A program made the position numbers and the translations under genes. DNA of 64,000 bases from Proteobacteria bacterium ST_bin12 (lineage in GTDB: Bacteria; Pseudomonadota; Gammaproteobacteria; Burkholderiales; Methylophilaceae), in contig MSXP01000004.1 in NCBI GenBank assembly GCA_002083635.1, positions 124,001 through 188,000 of the forward strand. The letters run 5' to 3'. The notes beneath the pieces were generated by a model. It had not been told where the DNA came from and did no database searches. It worked only from the letters and a program-made list of their open reading frames with translations. Shown in pieces: positions 8,858 to 18,620 of the stretch. Position 1 is the stretch's first letter. Every line of letters starts with the position of its first letter.

Positions 8858-9487
8858 TTAACTAGTAGCTCGAACAGATTGCATAAAATCTGCCATTTTT
8901 TTGGCATCTTTCACACCTTTACTTAGTTCTACTCCACCACTAATATCCACCGCGTAAGGCTTCACTTTTTCGATGGCTAAACCCACATTTTCAGCAGTCA
9001 ATCCGCCTGCTAATATCACTGGTTTTGTCATGTTTTTGGGGATTAAGTCCCAATCAAATACGTGTCCTGTACCACCATAGGCGGAATCTGAATACGTATC
9101 TAAAAGTAACGCTTTTGCACTGCTAAATTCCACTTCGTATTGTAACAAATTAGTGTCTGGCTTAACGCGAATCGCTTTAAAATAAGGTAATTTAATTCGC
9201 TCGCATTCTGCCGCAGTTTCGTCGCCATGAAACTGCACAATATCAACGCGCACAGTTGATATCACTGCTTCAATCTCAAATTGCGCTGCATTGACAAACA
9301 AGGCGACTACACTTACAAAAGGTGGCAATGTTGCCACTATCTGCTGAGCCTGTTGCACTGTCACATGACGCGGACTCGCTGAGTAAAACACCAACCCAAT
9401 CGCGTCTGCGCCGCAACGCACCGCTTCAAGCGCGTCATCTATTCGCGTAATGCCGCAGATTTTAACTCTTGTTCTGAATGGATTCAT
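8858..9487 (-). CDS. trpF: Phosphoribosylanthranilate isomerase TrpF
   Basis: Isomerises phosphoribosylanthranilate to its ribulose form in tryptophan synthesis. This 209-aa TIM barrel opens with VKICGITR (catalytic Cys near residue 11), has DTYSDSAYGGTGHVFDW near residue 130 with the catalytic aspartate and phosphate-gripping glycines, and ends with LAGGLTAENV and DISGGVE. It is 50 bases upstream of trpB and 48 bases downstream of truA, a typical truA-trpF-trpB-trpA arrangement. Confidence 0.96.
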   Translation of the reverse strand: MNPFRTRVKICGITRIDDALEAVRCGADAIGLVFYSASPRHVTVQQAQQIVATLPPFVSVVALFVNAAQFEIEAVISTVRVDIVQFHGDETAAECERIKLPYFKAIRVKPDTNLLQYEVEFSSAKALLLDTYSDSAYGGTGHVFDWDLIPKNMTKPVILAGGLTAENVGLAIEKVKPYAVDISGGVELSKGVKDAKKMADFMQSVRATS

Positions 9488-9534
9488 TTTGCTGGATTAG
9501 ATTCCAAAATTAGCGCTACTTAAGTGAGGTAACA

Positions 9535-10314
9535 TTATATAAGCCTTAAATACCGTTTCGTATCAGGCAGGTTAAATTTAACATCATAATCTACACCAGT
9601 TAGATACAAACCATTAGGCGAAAAAGTGGGTGGTGATATGGTACGGTCTTTTTGATTAAGCAAACGTGTAATCCAATCGGGCGCATATTTACCGTTGCCC
9701 ACATAAATCAAAGCGCCCACCATGTTGCGTACCTGATGTTGCAGAAATGCATTGGCCGAAAAGTTAAAAATAATAGCCTCTTGATGAGCAAAAATATTCG
9801 CTTTTGCTAGATTCCTAATAGGCGATTTTGCTTGGCATTCGCTCGCTCTAAATGCACTAAAATCGTGTTCACCCTGCAACAAAGTAATCGCTTGCTGCAT
9901 GGCTGCAATATCTAAAGGTAGATGATACCAACCTGCTTTGGTAGCGTGAACAGCAGGGGCAGTTGGCTGATTAATTAATAAATATTGATAATGTCGCTGG
10001 GTAGCAGAAAATCTCGCATGAAAGTCATCATCTACGTTTTGCGCCCACATGACACGCACTGTTGCCGGCAAAAATGCATTAACACCACGCACCCAAGCAC
10101 TTAATGGTCTTAATACTTCACATTCAAAATGAACAACTTGCATTAAGGCGTGAACGCCCGTATCGGTTCGGCCAGCTGCATGTATGCGCACATCTTGTAA
10201 TACTAAACTTTTAATCGCTGATTCTAGCGCATCTTGCACGCCGCATAGCATTGGCTGACTCTGCCAACCGCAAAAAACTGCTCCATCGTATTCCACTCCT
10301 AACACAATGCGCAT
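9535..10314 (-). CDS. truA: tRNA pseudouridine(38-40) synthase TruA
   Basis: Converts uridines 38-40 of the anticodon stem to pseudouridine. The catalytic aspartate is Asp51 in GRTDTGVHA, and QHQVRNMVGALIYVG near residue 200 is the conserved RNA-binding segment. At 259 aa it is full length. Its ATG overlaps the stop codon of the upstream EcfT-like gene by one base (TAATG), which suggests translational coupling of two functionally unrelated products. Confidence 0.96.
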   Translation of the reverse strand: MRIVLGVEYDGAVFCGWQSQPMLCGVQDALESAIKSLVLQDVRIHAAGRTDTGVHALMQVVHFECEVLRPLSAWVRGVNAFLPATVRVMWAQNVDDDFHARFSATQRHYQYLLINQPTAPAVHATKAGWYHLPLDIAAMQQAITLLQGEHDFSAFRASECQAKSPIRNLAKANIFAHQEAIIFNFSANAFLQHQVRNMVGALIYVGNGKYAPDWITRLLNQKDRTISPPTFSPNGLYLTGVDYDVKFNLPDTKRYLRLI

Positions 10315-10955
10315 TACGTAAACGTCTTTATTAGCATGTAAACAATAACCAGTATTAAAGCAAAAATAACCGCCATATCAATTACTTTAAAAATAGGTAT
10401 TTCAAATTGAATACTGACATTTTCATACTTAACTGTATCCACGTGCCCAAATACTTTTAATTGCTCAAGCAAACTTCCATCTTTGCTTGAGGGTTGCGCC
10501 GACTCAACATAATGCAATGTTAACCATAATCTAGCAGCAAATCGTTCTACTTCTAAACCCAAGTATTTGAACGGAGACGCCAAAAAATAAAAACTAGAAA
10601 TGAGCTGTTGTTTTGTGTTGAATGCCATTATTACTGACAGCATTGCTAGCAAAGCAAGTATTCTAAACATTTGAAGTAATCCCGTCTGCAATCCCTCATA
10701 AGTTGGACTCAAATTAAACATCCAGCCTTTAATGTGCTCTCCAGGTGTATTAAATAAAAAAATAACGATCATCACGATAAAAAACCATTTTAAGCGCTTA
10801 ATTAACCTGAAAAAGTGATGCGATTTAATTCGAGTCATAACAGCCAGCAATAAAGCCGTCATCAAAATCAAATAACTAAGGGCAATTTGGTTAACAGCAA
10901 TTGCAAATACTAAAAAACAGCATAACTGGGTAATTGTGTTAATTTTTAATCTCAA
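10314..10955 (-). CDS. EcfT/CbiQ-like membrane protein
   Basis: A 213-aa polytopic membrane protein with about five hydrophobic segments (near 8-42, 54-70, 90-115 and 187-211). The central part, with FRILALLAMLSVIMAFNT followed by a SPFKYLGL segment and an AARLWLTLHY helix, resembles the transmembrane T component of energy-coupling-factor transporters. No ECF ATPase or substrate-binding S component is nearby, so its partner and substrate are unknown. The family assignment rests on this pattern and is moderate. It precedes truA with a one-base overlap. Confidence 0.6.
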   Translation of the reverse strand: MRLKINTITQLCCFLVFAIAVNQIALSYLILMTALLLAVMTRIKSHHFFRLIKRLKWFFIVMIVIFLFNTPGEHIKGWMFNLSPTYEGLQTGLLQMFRILALLAMLSVIMAFNTKQQLISSFYFLASPFKYLGLEVERFAARLWLTLHYVESAQPSSKDGSLLEQLKVFGHVDTVKYENVSIQFEIPIFKVIDMAVIFALILVIVYMLIKTFT

Positions 10956-10993
10956 TTGAATAGAATTTATATTGAATCACTTCATCGGCAATA

Positions 10994-11024
10994 AAAAAAG
11001 CTGAGCACAATGCTCAGCTTTTTT
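10994..11024 (-). terminator. Terminator downstream of fimV
   Basis: A perfect 14-base inverted repeat, AAAAAAGCTGAGCA (10994-11007) and TGCTCAGCTTTTTT (11011-11024), with a CAA loop. The A and T tracts make it potentially bidirectional. It lies just after the fimV stop and before the EcfT-like gene, so it should end the fimV transcript and mark the start of the truA-trp unit. Confidence 0.93.
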
Positions 11025-11062
11025 ATTGATTACCACGACTAATAAATATTAGACGTTGTTGA

Positions 11063-13969
11063 TTAACCAAGCTTTGCAAGCAGTGCTTCAGCACGTTTAC
11101 GCTGACTTGCACCACCTTCCTTCATGACTTCATCTAGCAGCTCTTTTGCACCCTCTGCATCGTCCATCTCGATGTATGCAGCAACTAAATCCAGTTTTGT
11201 TTCAATTTCAATTGGTTCATCTGCAGCATTTACTAAAGGTGAATCGCCCGTATCAGGCATATCTAGACTAATAGATGATAAATCATAGGTGTTTGCAACA
11301 GATGTCTCATCTTCAACATAGCTAGAAGCTTCTGGCGATACTGTACTTAAATCAAAATTAAAATCAGATTCCATGTCAGATGTTTCTACTGGATCGAAAC
11401 TGACTTCGGTTGCTAACTCATTTACGGATGTCTCTTCTAACACTGGCAACTCAAAAGATTCTGATATTTCCGAATCAACAGCACTAGTAGCATGAACGTC
11501 TTCTGCTGCTAATTTCGGCGCTTCAAAATCTGACATATTTAAACCTGGCATTGTGTGACCAAAGTTCACACCATCTTGCTCTGAAGCATCTTCTGCCGAC
11601 GCTGTTAGATCGCCAAAATCAAAGTCTAGACTATCATCATTTTTTATTTCCACAGGAACAATCTCTGGCGCTGAAGCATCATCATGTATGGCTTGAAGTT
11701 GCTCTGGTTGATTTAAATTTTCAATGGTATTGGCCATTAAGCTTTCTGTAGTAGCTTCACTCATTGAAAATTCAGTACTTTCCGCATTTGCATCACTGCT
11801 TGAACTCTCAGCACTTACATTTGAAGTGCCAGTATTTAATACATCCAAGTCCAAATCAAAAGAATCTTTTGGATTGCTTAAAGAAGCATGGTTTTGCACT
11901 AATGAATCATTATCAAAAGAAAAATCTAAATCTGTTTCACTAGCTATAGGTGAGTTTGAAAAATCATTTGCGTCTAATTTTTCACCTGAGGAACTTGCAA
12001 CACTATTGTGAGCCGTATTTGCTTGATAAAGTGGATTGCTAGGCTCTAATTTATAGCCAATTTCTGCCACTTTAAGCCAAGTGGAATCTTCTGCACCAAG
12101 AGTGGTATAAAGCTCGCCAGCAATTGTTTCAAATGCGGACACATTTTTGCTTGCAGCATACATTTCAAGCAGTTTTAAATGTAGTTCGTAGCGTTTAGGT
12201 TCTTTAGAAATCGCATCTTTTAGTATTTCTTCGGCTTGCGCGTCACGTCCGTAAGCCATATAAACTTCAGCTTCGGCAATCGGATCGACATCATTGGTAT
12301 CAATCATGCCGCCGTTAGCGCTTTGTGAGAAATCAGTTAAGAAAGATGTATCGCCTGTATCGACACTTGAACCAGAGGTATTGCCAAAAACAGTGTTCGC
12401 TTTCAGCCCACCTGAAGTCATGATGCCTTGCTCGAAATCGGCTAGATTACGTTTACGCTTATTACGTAAGAACATCCATACGCCGCCCAATACTGCAAGT
12501 AAGCCAGCACCAGCACCTAGCAACGGTAAGTCAAGGCCATCTAATAGACTGGCTTCTGCAGCAGGCTCTGTAACAACAACAGGTGCAGGTTTAGGCTTTG
12601 CTTGAGACGCGTTTGCTACAGGTTGTGCTGCTTGTTCGGCTACAGCTAACTCTGCGGGAGCGGCTTGAACTGGTTTTACTTCTTCTGTGGCTACAGATGA
12701 CTCGGACTGAGGCTGTTGATTATTACTTGTATCTGGTGATGCCTGCACTTCAGCTTGCTTTTGTATGTCAGACATTGTGTTGTTTCTTAATGCCAGCAAC
12801 TGCTGCATATCTGCAATTTGCTTTTCTAATGCTGCTGTTTTATCTTGTGCTTCTTGAACTGTTTTTTCTCTAGCAGTTGTTTCTTCTTGCAATGCAGTAA
12901 TTTTAGCTTGCAAGCCTTTTATGTCTTCAGCATCTTTTTTTGATAGAGCGGCTTCGCCTGCAGATAGCTTCACAACATCTTTAGGGCCAGCCGCAGGCGA
13001 CATAGATTGGTCTTCAGCTGCGCTTTTAATTTTTCCATCAGCAGATTGCGAACTCGCTTCAGATTCAGTTGGCGCAGATTCTGCAACAATACCCGCTAAT
13101 TTATTGCGATACTCATTCCAGTTTGCGGATTGCACTTTCACTTCTTTTGAAGCCTGCTGACGCGATAATCCTACTAAATCTTGCTCTGAAGGCGGTCGAA
13201 TTATTTTCCCGACTTTGAGTCGGTTCATGTTTTTACCATCAAAAGCATTTGGGTTAGCTTGATATAAAGCCACTAGCATTTGATCGAGACTAACACCTTC
13301 CACTTGCATATCTCTTGCAATTTTGGCCAGTGAATCACCGCGTTGCGTGAGATACTCTTGAGTTGATGCGTCATTCTCGCTAGCAGTCTGCACCGCTTCG
13401 GATTTTTTTGGCGGGCTAGCCTTAGCTTCTGAGCTTGACTTTTTTGCGCTAGCAGCTTCATTGCTGATTGAATCTTGCTGTGATTCATTAGCCGCTTTAA
13501 TAGTAGGCAACTGCGCTGTCTGACCACTAGCTTGGCTTGATTGTGGGCTGTTATCAGATTCGCCAGTATAGCCAGGAGGATCTAATAAAACGGTATATTC
13601 TCTTAATAATCGGCCAGAGCCCCAATCGACTTGAATCAGCATATCCAAAAACGGCTCGCTAATTGGCTGAGTGGACTTAAGTTTTAATATGGGCGTGCCA
13701 TTTGCATTTTTAGATACTTCGACTTTGATGGTGCTGTGTGAAGCTGGGCGGTCTATGCCTTGATTTGCGTAAGCTTCTTCAGAAGCAATTACTGCAAAAA
13801 TACTGTTTAACTCTTCTGGTGTAACTGACAATAATTCAATATCTGCTCTTAGCGGTTCTCCTAGCCCAGAACTTACATTTAATTTACCAAGTCCCGCCGA
13901 AAAAACAGCCATGGGCGCAAGCGCCATACATAATGCAACTGTTATTTTCTTTAATTTTGAGTTATGCAC
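11063..13969 (-). CDS. fimV: FimV-like polar hub / type IV pilus assembly protein
   Basis: A large (968 aa) inner-membrane protein. A signal peptide (about 1-24) leads into the FimV N-terminal domain with GLGEPLRADIELLS; a LysM peptidoglycan-binding motif follows near residues 205-258 (YLTQRGDSLAKIARDM). Then come a coiled coil (about 345-405), a Pro/Ala-rich spacer, one membrane helix (about 480-500), a TPR-like segment (about 560-650), a long acidic low-complexity region, and the C-terminal FimV domain (TKLDLVAAYIEMDD). FimV proteins place type IV pilus and chemosensory components at the cell pole. It seems to be a single-gene unit between asd and the terminator. Confidence 0.92.
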   Translation of the reverse strand: MHNSKLKKITVALCMALAPMAVFSAGLGKLNVSSGLGEPLRADIELLSVTPEELNSIFAVIASEEAYANQGIDRPASHSTIKVEVSKNANGTPILKLKSTQPISEPFLDMLIQVDWGSGRLLREYTVLLDPPGYTGESDNSPQSSQASGQTAQLPTIKAANESQQDSISNEAASAKKSSSEAKASPPKKSEAVQTASENDASTQEYLTQRGDSLAKIARDMQVEGVSLDQMLVALYQANPNAFDGKNMNRLKVGKIIRPPSEQDLVGLSRQQASKEVKVQSANWNEYRNKLAGIVAESAPTESEASSQSADGKIKSAAEDQSMSPAAGPKDVVKLSAGEAALSKKDAEDIKGLQAKITALQEETTAREKTVQEAQDKTAALEKQIADMQQLLALRNNTMSDIQKQAEVQASPDTSNNQQPQSESSVATEEVKPVQAAPAELAVAEQAAQPVANASQAKPKPAPVVVTEPAAEASLLDGLDLPLLGAGAGLLAVLGGVWMFLRNKRKRNLADFEQGIMTSGGLKANTVFGNTSGSSVDTGDTSFLTDFSQSANGGMIDTNDVDPIAEAEVYMAYGRDAQAEEILKDAISKEPKRYELHLKLLEMYAASKNVSAFETIAGELYTTLGAEDSTWLKVAEIGYKLEPSNPLYQANTAHNSVASSSGEKLDANDFSNSPIASETDLDFSFDNDSLVQNHASLSNPKDSFDLDLDVLNTGTSNVSAESSSSDANAESTEFSMSEATTESLMANTIENLNQPEQLQAIHDDASAPEIVPVEIKNDDSLDFDFGDLTASAEDASEQDGVNFGHTMPGLNMSDFEAPKLAAEDVHATSAVDSEISESFELPVLEETSVNELATEVSFDPVETSDMESDFNFDLSTVSPEASSYVEDETSVANTYDLSSISLDMPDTGDSPLVNAADEPIEIETKLDLVAAYIEMDDAEGAKELLDEVMKEGGASQRKRAEALLAKLG

Positions 13970-14123
13970 TATTCCACCCTTAAAATTTACCTAAATATGC
14001 AATAAGAAAAATAACATCAATTACTTAGAGTTGCAAGCTCATAATGCACATTATATTAGCAAGCTATGTGGTTGTAAGTGTGGATTGTTGGTTTTTTATC
14101 AACAGTGCCAGTATTTTGCCAGT

Positions 14124-15236
14124 TTAATGCTCGACCAAAATACGCAACATGCGACGCAAAGGCTCTGCTGCGCCCCAAAGTAATTGGTCGCCTACAGTAA
14201 AAGCAGACAAATAATCATTGCCCATATTGAGCTTACGCAAACGTCCGACAGGCGTCGTTAGTGTGCCTGTTACCGCAGCTGGGGTTAATTCGCGCATACT
14301 TGTTTCGCGTTCATTAGGAATGACTTTTGCCCATTGATTGGCTTCAGCCAACATTGCATTAATGTCCACCAAGGGCACATCTTTTTTAAGCTTGATGGTC
14401 AACGCCTGGCTGTGGCAACGCATCGCACCAATGCGCACACAAAGTCCGTCAATATGGATAAGATTAGCTTGACGACCCAAAATTTTATTGGTCTCAACGC
14501 CGCCTTTCCACTCCTCTTTACTTTGGCCATTACCTAAATCTTTATCAATCCAAGGAATCAAGCTGCCAGCCAATGGCACGCCAAAATGCGCGGTTGGGAA
14601 TCTGTCATCACGTAAAGTGCCAGCCACTTCACGGTCAATATCCAAAATCGCAGATGCAGGGTCTTTTAGCAAATCGCTCGCGGCTAGATGCGCTTCGCCC
14701 ATTTGTTTAAGCAACTCACGCATATTTTGCGCTCCTGCGCCTGATGCCGCTTGATAGGTCATCGAAGTCGCCCACTCAATTAAATCTGCTTTAAATAATC
14801 CGTTAAGTGCCATTAGCATGAGTGAAACGGTACAGTTACCACCCACCCAATTATTGCCGCCTTTATGCATAGCGTCTTGAATGACGTGCATATTCACTGG
14901 GTCTAAAATGATTACCGCGTCTTTTTCCATGCGCAAAGTAGAAGCCGCATCAATCCAATGGCCTTTCCAGCCAGCTTGTCTTAATTGCGGAAAAATTTCG
15001 CTGGTGTAATCACCACCTTGGCAGGAAATAATGGCATCCATGGATTTTAAGTCAGCAATACTTTTGGCGTCTTTTAATGCGGCAGATTCTTTGCCAACAT
15101 TTGGTGCTTTGCCACCAATTTGCGAAGTTGTAAAAAATTGCGGCTCAATCAGCGCAAAATCATTCTCTTCCACCATGCGCTGCATCAGCACAGAGCCCAC
15201 CATGCCACGCCAACCAACGAATCCAACTTTTAACAT
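14124..15236 (-). CDS. asd: Aspartate-semialdehyde dehydrogenase Asd
   Basis: NADPH-dependent reduction of aspartyl phosphate to aspartate semialdehyde, the branch point to lysine/diaminopimelate, threonine and methionine. It opens VGFVGWRGMVGSVLMQRM with the nucleotide-binding glycines. The catalytic cysteine is Cys135 in GGNCTVSLM and the catalytic histidine lies in RIGAMRCHSQAL. The length (370 aa) and insertions match the Gram-negative class. It is 48 bases downstream of leuB and probably co-transcribed with the leu genes, an arrangement common in betaproteobacteria. Confidence 0.97.
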   Translation of the reverse strand: MLKVGFVGWRGMVGSVLMQRMVEENDFALIEPQFFTTSQIGGKAPNVGKESAALKDAKSIADLKSMDAIISCQGGDYTSEIFPQLRQAGWKGHWIDAASTLRMEKDAVIILDPVNMHVIQDAMHKGGNNWVGGNCTVSLMLMALNGLFKADLIEWATSMTYQAASGAGAQNMRELLKQMGEAHLAASDLLKDPASAILDIDREVAGTLRDDRFPTAHFGVPLAGSLIPWIDKDLGNGQSKEEWKGGVETNKILGRQANLIHIDGLCVRIGAMRCHSQALTIKLKKDVPLVDINAMLAEANQWAKVIPNERETSMRELTPAAVTGTLTTPVGRLRKLNMGNDYLSAFTVGDQLLWGAAEPLRRMLRILVEH

Positions 15237-15284
15237 ACTGACTCCAAATAACGCTTAATCGCACGCGTTTTCATTATTTTTAAA

Positions 15285-16349
15285 TCAATCAAGCGCAGCA
15301 ACAACCGCATCGCCCATCTCGCTACATTTCACTTTTTTGCAGCCTTCAGTCACAATATCTGCCGTCCTAAAGCCTATACTTAACGCTTTTTTACAGGCTA
15401 ATTCTATGCGAGTTGCATTGGTTTCATCATTAAACGTGTAACGCAACATCATTGCGACAGACAAAATAGTTGCCAATGGATTGGCAATATCCTTGCCTGC
15501 AATATCAGGCGCAGAGCCATGGCTAGGCTCATACATACCTTTGTTGTTCGCATCTAACGAGGCAGATGGCAACATACCGATTGAGCCTGTCAACATAGAA
15601 GCTTCATCCGATAAAATATCGCCAAAAATATTACCAGTCACCATCACATCAAACTGTTTCGGCGCACGAATCAATTGCATGGCCGCGTTATCCACATACA
15701 TATGGCTTAACTCCACCTCTGGATAATCTTTAGACAACTCAATCATCACTTGGCGCCACAATTCTGTTGTTTCCAGCACGTTGGCTTTATCTACAGAGCA
15801 AACCTTTTTATTACGCTTCATGGCAATATCAAACGCTACTTTACCAATGCGGCGAATCTCAGATTCGTTATAGCGCATGGTGTTAATGCCTTGACGCTCG
15901 CCATTTTCTAATGTGCTAATACCGCGCGGTTGACCAAAATAAATATCACCAGTTAACTCACGAATAATCATCAAATCCAAGCCAGAAACCACTTCTGGCT
16001 TCAAGGTAGAAGCACCTGCCAATTCAGGGTAAAGCAAAGCTGGACGGAGATTAGCAAACAAATTCAACTCTTTACGAATGCGCAATAAGCCTCGCTCTGG
16101 GCGCAGATGGCGCTCTAGCTTGTCATATTTCCAGTCGCCTACGGCACCCAATAATACGGCGTCAGAATCTTTAGCCAATTGCAAAGTACTATCTGGCAAA
16201 GGGTCACCAAATGCCTCATAACCCGCGCCACCAATCGGCGCTTCTGTCATGCTTAAGTCTTTGATATTGAGCGCTTTTAATACTTTAACCGCTTGTGCAA
16301 CAATTTCTGGTCCTATGCCATCACCTGGCAATATTGCTAATTTCATCAC
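15285..16349 (-). CDS. leuB: 3-isopropylmalate dehydrogenase LeuB
   Basis: NAD-dependent oxidative decarboxylation of 3-isopropylmalate in leucine synthesis. The 354-aa protein begins LAILPGDGIGPEIV, has the substrate arginines in LRPERGLLRIRKEL, the adenine-side MYEPSHGSAPDIAGK and the metal-binding aspartates in GDILSDEASMLTGS. Two adjacent ATG codons mark the start; the second gives the more usual N-terminus. It follows leuD after 38 bases. Confidence 0.97.
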   Translation of the reverse strand: MMKLAILPGDGIGPEIVAQAVKVLKALNIKDLSMTEAPIGGAGYEAFGDPLPDSTLQLAKDSDAVLLGAVGDWKYDKLERHLRPERGLLRIRKELNLFANLRPALLYPELAGASTLKPEVVSGLDLMIIRELTGDIYFGQPRGISTLENGERQGINTMRYNESEIRRIGKVAFDIAMKRNKKVCSVDKANVLETTELWRQVMIELSKDYPEVELSHMYVDNAAMQLIRAPKQFDVMVTGNIFGDILSDEASMLTGSIGMLPSASLDANNKGMYEPSHGSAPDIAGKDIANPLATILSVAMMLRYTFNDETNATRIELACKKALSIGFRTADIVTEGCKKVKCSEMGDAVVAALD

Positions 16350-16387
16350 TAACTTTCTAGAACTAATTTTTTAATTGAAAAGCCGTA

Positions 16388-17026
16388 TTAAACGAAAAGC
16401 CAAGGCTGAGATTGTTTATGCTTCACTTCAAATGCCTTGATTTTATCTTGTTGTTGCATAGTCAAGCCAATATCATCCAACCCATTGAGTAAATTATGTT
16501 TTCTAACATTATCCACTTCAAATGTGTGTGCTTTTCCATTGGGTTTAGTCACTGTTTGCGCAGCCAAATCAATGTTCAATTTATAACCAATATCTGCTTC
16601 AACTTCTTGAAACAAACTTTCCACAATTTCAGCGGATAGCACAATCGGCAACATGCCATTTTTAAAGCAGTTATTAAAGAAAATATCGGCAAAGCTAGAG
16701 GCAATTACCACTTTAAAACCAAAGTCTTCCAGCGCCCAGGGTGCATGCTCGCGGCTTGACCCGCAACCAAAATTTTCGCGCGTTAGCAACACACTGGCAC
16801 CCTGATAACGTGCTTGATTCAACACAAAATCAGGGTTAAGCGGCCGTTTGGAGTTGTCCATACCTGGCTCGCCATGGTCTAAATAACGCCATTCATCAAA
16901 CGCATTAGGCCCAAAGCCCGCACGTTTAATCGACTTTAAAAATTGCTTTGGGATAATGGCGTCGGTATCCACGTTAGCTCTATCTAACGGCGCGACCAAA
17001 CCATTTAACTGCGTAAAAGCTTGCAT
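16388..17026 (-). CDS. leuD: 3-isopropylmalate dehydratase small subunit LeuD
   Basis: Small, swivelling subunit of isopropylmalate isomerase, partner of LeuC. It is 212 aa, with the typical LDRANVDTDAIIPKQFLK near residue 16 and the substrate-specificity segment NFGCGSSREHAPWAL near residue 85. A very short lipoprotein gene separates it from leuC, yet all lie on one strand with small gaps. Confidence 0.97.
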   Translation of the reverse strand: MQAFTQLNGLVAPLDRANVDTDAIIPKQFLKSIKRAGFGPNAFDEWRYLDHGEPGMDNSKRPLNPDFVLNQARYQGASVLLTRENFGCGSSREHAPWALEDFGFKVVIASSFADIFFNNCFKNGMLPIVLSAEIVESLFQEVEADIGYKLNIDLAAQTVTKPNGKAHTFEVDNVRKHNLLNGLDDIGLTMQQQDKIKAFEVKHKQSQPWLFV

Positions 17027-17050
17027 AATTATTCTTTAAAATAGCTTTTT

Positions 17051-17170
17051 TTAATTGGTTGATTTTTGAATGGCTTCGCCACCCTTTTCAAGATCTTTAC
17101 CCACGCCATTAATGGTGTTGCAGGCAGTTAATGTGAAAGCAACGACGATAAGTGCAAATAATGTCTTCAT
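17051..17170 (-). CDS. Entericidin-type small lipoprotein
   Basis: A 39-aa reading frame: basic start MKTLFALIVVAF, lipobox LTAC with the lipidated cysteine at residue 17, then a short tail with NTINGVGKDLEKGGEAIQK. This is the pattern of entericidin A/B proteins, small envelope lipoproteins known in E. coli as an antidote/toxin pair with poorly known function. A clear AAGGGGA ribosome-binding site lies 5 bases before the ATG. It sits between leuC (19 bases upstream) and leuD, an arrangement that recurs in betaproteobacterial leu operons. Only one member of the usual pair is seen. Confidence 0.85.
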   Translation of the reverse strand: MKTLFALIVVAFTLTACNTINGVGKDLEKGGEAIQKSTN

Positions 17171-17189
17171 AAAATCCCCTTATATAAAA

Positions 17190-18599
17190 TTAAATCAATC
17201 TAACATCTACAAAATGACCCGCAACGGCAGCAGCAGCTGCCATCTCTGGGCTAACCAAATGTGTACGCCCACCTTGGCCTTGACGGCCCTCAAAATTACG
17301 GTTACTGGTTGATGCGCAACGCTCACCTGGCTCTAAACGGTCTGCATTCATCGCTAAACACATTGAGCAACCTGGTTCACGCCATTCAAAACCCGCATCG
17401 GTAAAAATCTTGTCTAAGCCTTCAAGCTCCGCTTGTGCTTTGACTAATCCAGAGCCTGGCACTACTAATGCCAACTTAACGTTTGGGGAAATATGCTTAC
17501 CTTTTGCCACAGCTGCCGCCGCGCGCAAATCTTCAATACGCGAGTTGGTGCAAGACCCGATAAATACTTTATCGATATTAATTTCGTCTATCGGCGTATT
17601 CGGCGTTAAGCCCATATAAGCATAGGCACGCTCCCAATCGCTGCGCTGCACTTCATTTTTTGCCAAATCCAAGCTAGGTACTTTCCCATCAATGCCCACT
17701 ACCATTTCTGGCGATGTTCCCCAAGTGACTTGCGGCTGAATATCTTCTGCTTTCAAGATAACAACCTTGTCGAATTTAGCACCTTCGTCACTGTGCAAAG
17801 TTTTCCAATAAGCAACGGCGTCACCCCATTGCGCCGCTTTGGGGGCAAATGGACGACCTTTAACGTAATTGATGGTTGTATCGTCAACTGCCACCATACC
17901 TGCGCGCGCGCCTGCTTCAATCGCCATATTGCACAAGGTCATGCGGCCTTCCATGCTTAATGCGCGGATGGCTGAACCAGCAAATTCAATGGCATAGCCA
18001 TTGCCGCCAGCCGTGCCAATTTTGCCGATAATCGCCAAGGCGATATCTTTAGCCGTTACGCCATTGCCCAATTGACCATCCACCAACACTTGCAGCGTTT
18101 TGGATTTTTTTTGCACCAAACATTGGGTTGCCATGACATGCTCAACTTCAGACGTGCCTATGCCATGTGCCAAAGCGCCAAACGCACCGTGCGTGCTGGT
18201 GTGCGAATCACCGCAAACTACTGTCATGCCAGGCAATGTCGCGCCCTGCTCAGGGCCAATCACATGCACAATACCTTGGCGCAAGTCGTTCATCTTGAAT
18301 TCAGTCACGCCATGCTCAGCACAGTTTTCGTCCAAAGTTTGCACCTGCAAACGTGAAATCGGGTCTGCAATGCCAGCAACGCCGCTATCTCTATTGGTCG
18401 TTGGCACATTGTGATCTGGCACAGCCAAAATAGAGTTAACACGCCACACTTTACGATTCGCTAATTTAAGGCCTTCAAACGCTTGCGGGCTGGTCACTTC
18501 ATGCACCAAATGACGGTCGATATAAATCAGCGCCGTGCCGTTTTCCTCATGCACCACGTGGCTATCAAATAATTTATCGTAAAGCGTTTTTGCGACCAT
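17190..18599 (-). CDS. leuC: 3-isopropylmalate dehydratase large subunit LeuC
   Basis: Catalytic 4Fe-4S subunit of isopropylmalate isomerase (aconitase family). The cluster cysteines are in FIGSCTNSR and in the later PGCSMCLAMN pair. CGDSHTSTHGAFGALAHG near residue 130 is the usual active-site block. I placed the start at ATG 18599 (469 aa, MVAKTLYDKL), with a TAGGT-type ribosome-binding site six bases upstream; the TTG two codons earlier is possible but less likely. Confidence 0.96.
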   Translation of the reverse strand: MVAKTLYDKLFDSHVVHEENGTALIYIDRHLVHEVTSPQAFEGLKLANRKVWRVNSILAVPDHNVPTTNRDSGVAGIADPISRLQVQTLDENCAEHGVTEFKMNDLRQGIVHVIGPEQGATLPGMTVVCGDSHTSTHGAFGALAHGIGTSEVEHVMATQCLVQKKSKTLQVLVDGQLGNGVTAKDIALAIIGKIGTAGGNGYAIEFAGSAIRALSMEGRMTLCNMAIEAGARAGMVAVDDTTINYVKGRPFAPKAAQWGDAVAYWKTLHSDEGAKFDKVVILKAEDIQPQVTWGTSPEMVVGIDGKVPSLDLAKNEVQRSDWERAYAYMGLTPNTPIDEINIDKVFIGSCTNSRIEDLRAAAAVAKGKHISPNVKLALVVPGSGLVKAQAELEGLDKIFTDAGFEWREPGCSMCLAMNADRLEPGERCASTSNRNFEGRQGQGGRTHLVSPEMAAAAAVAGHFVDVRLI

Positions 18600-18620
18600 T
18601 TTCAACCTACTTAACCACTA

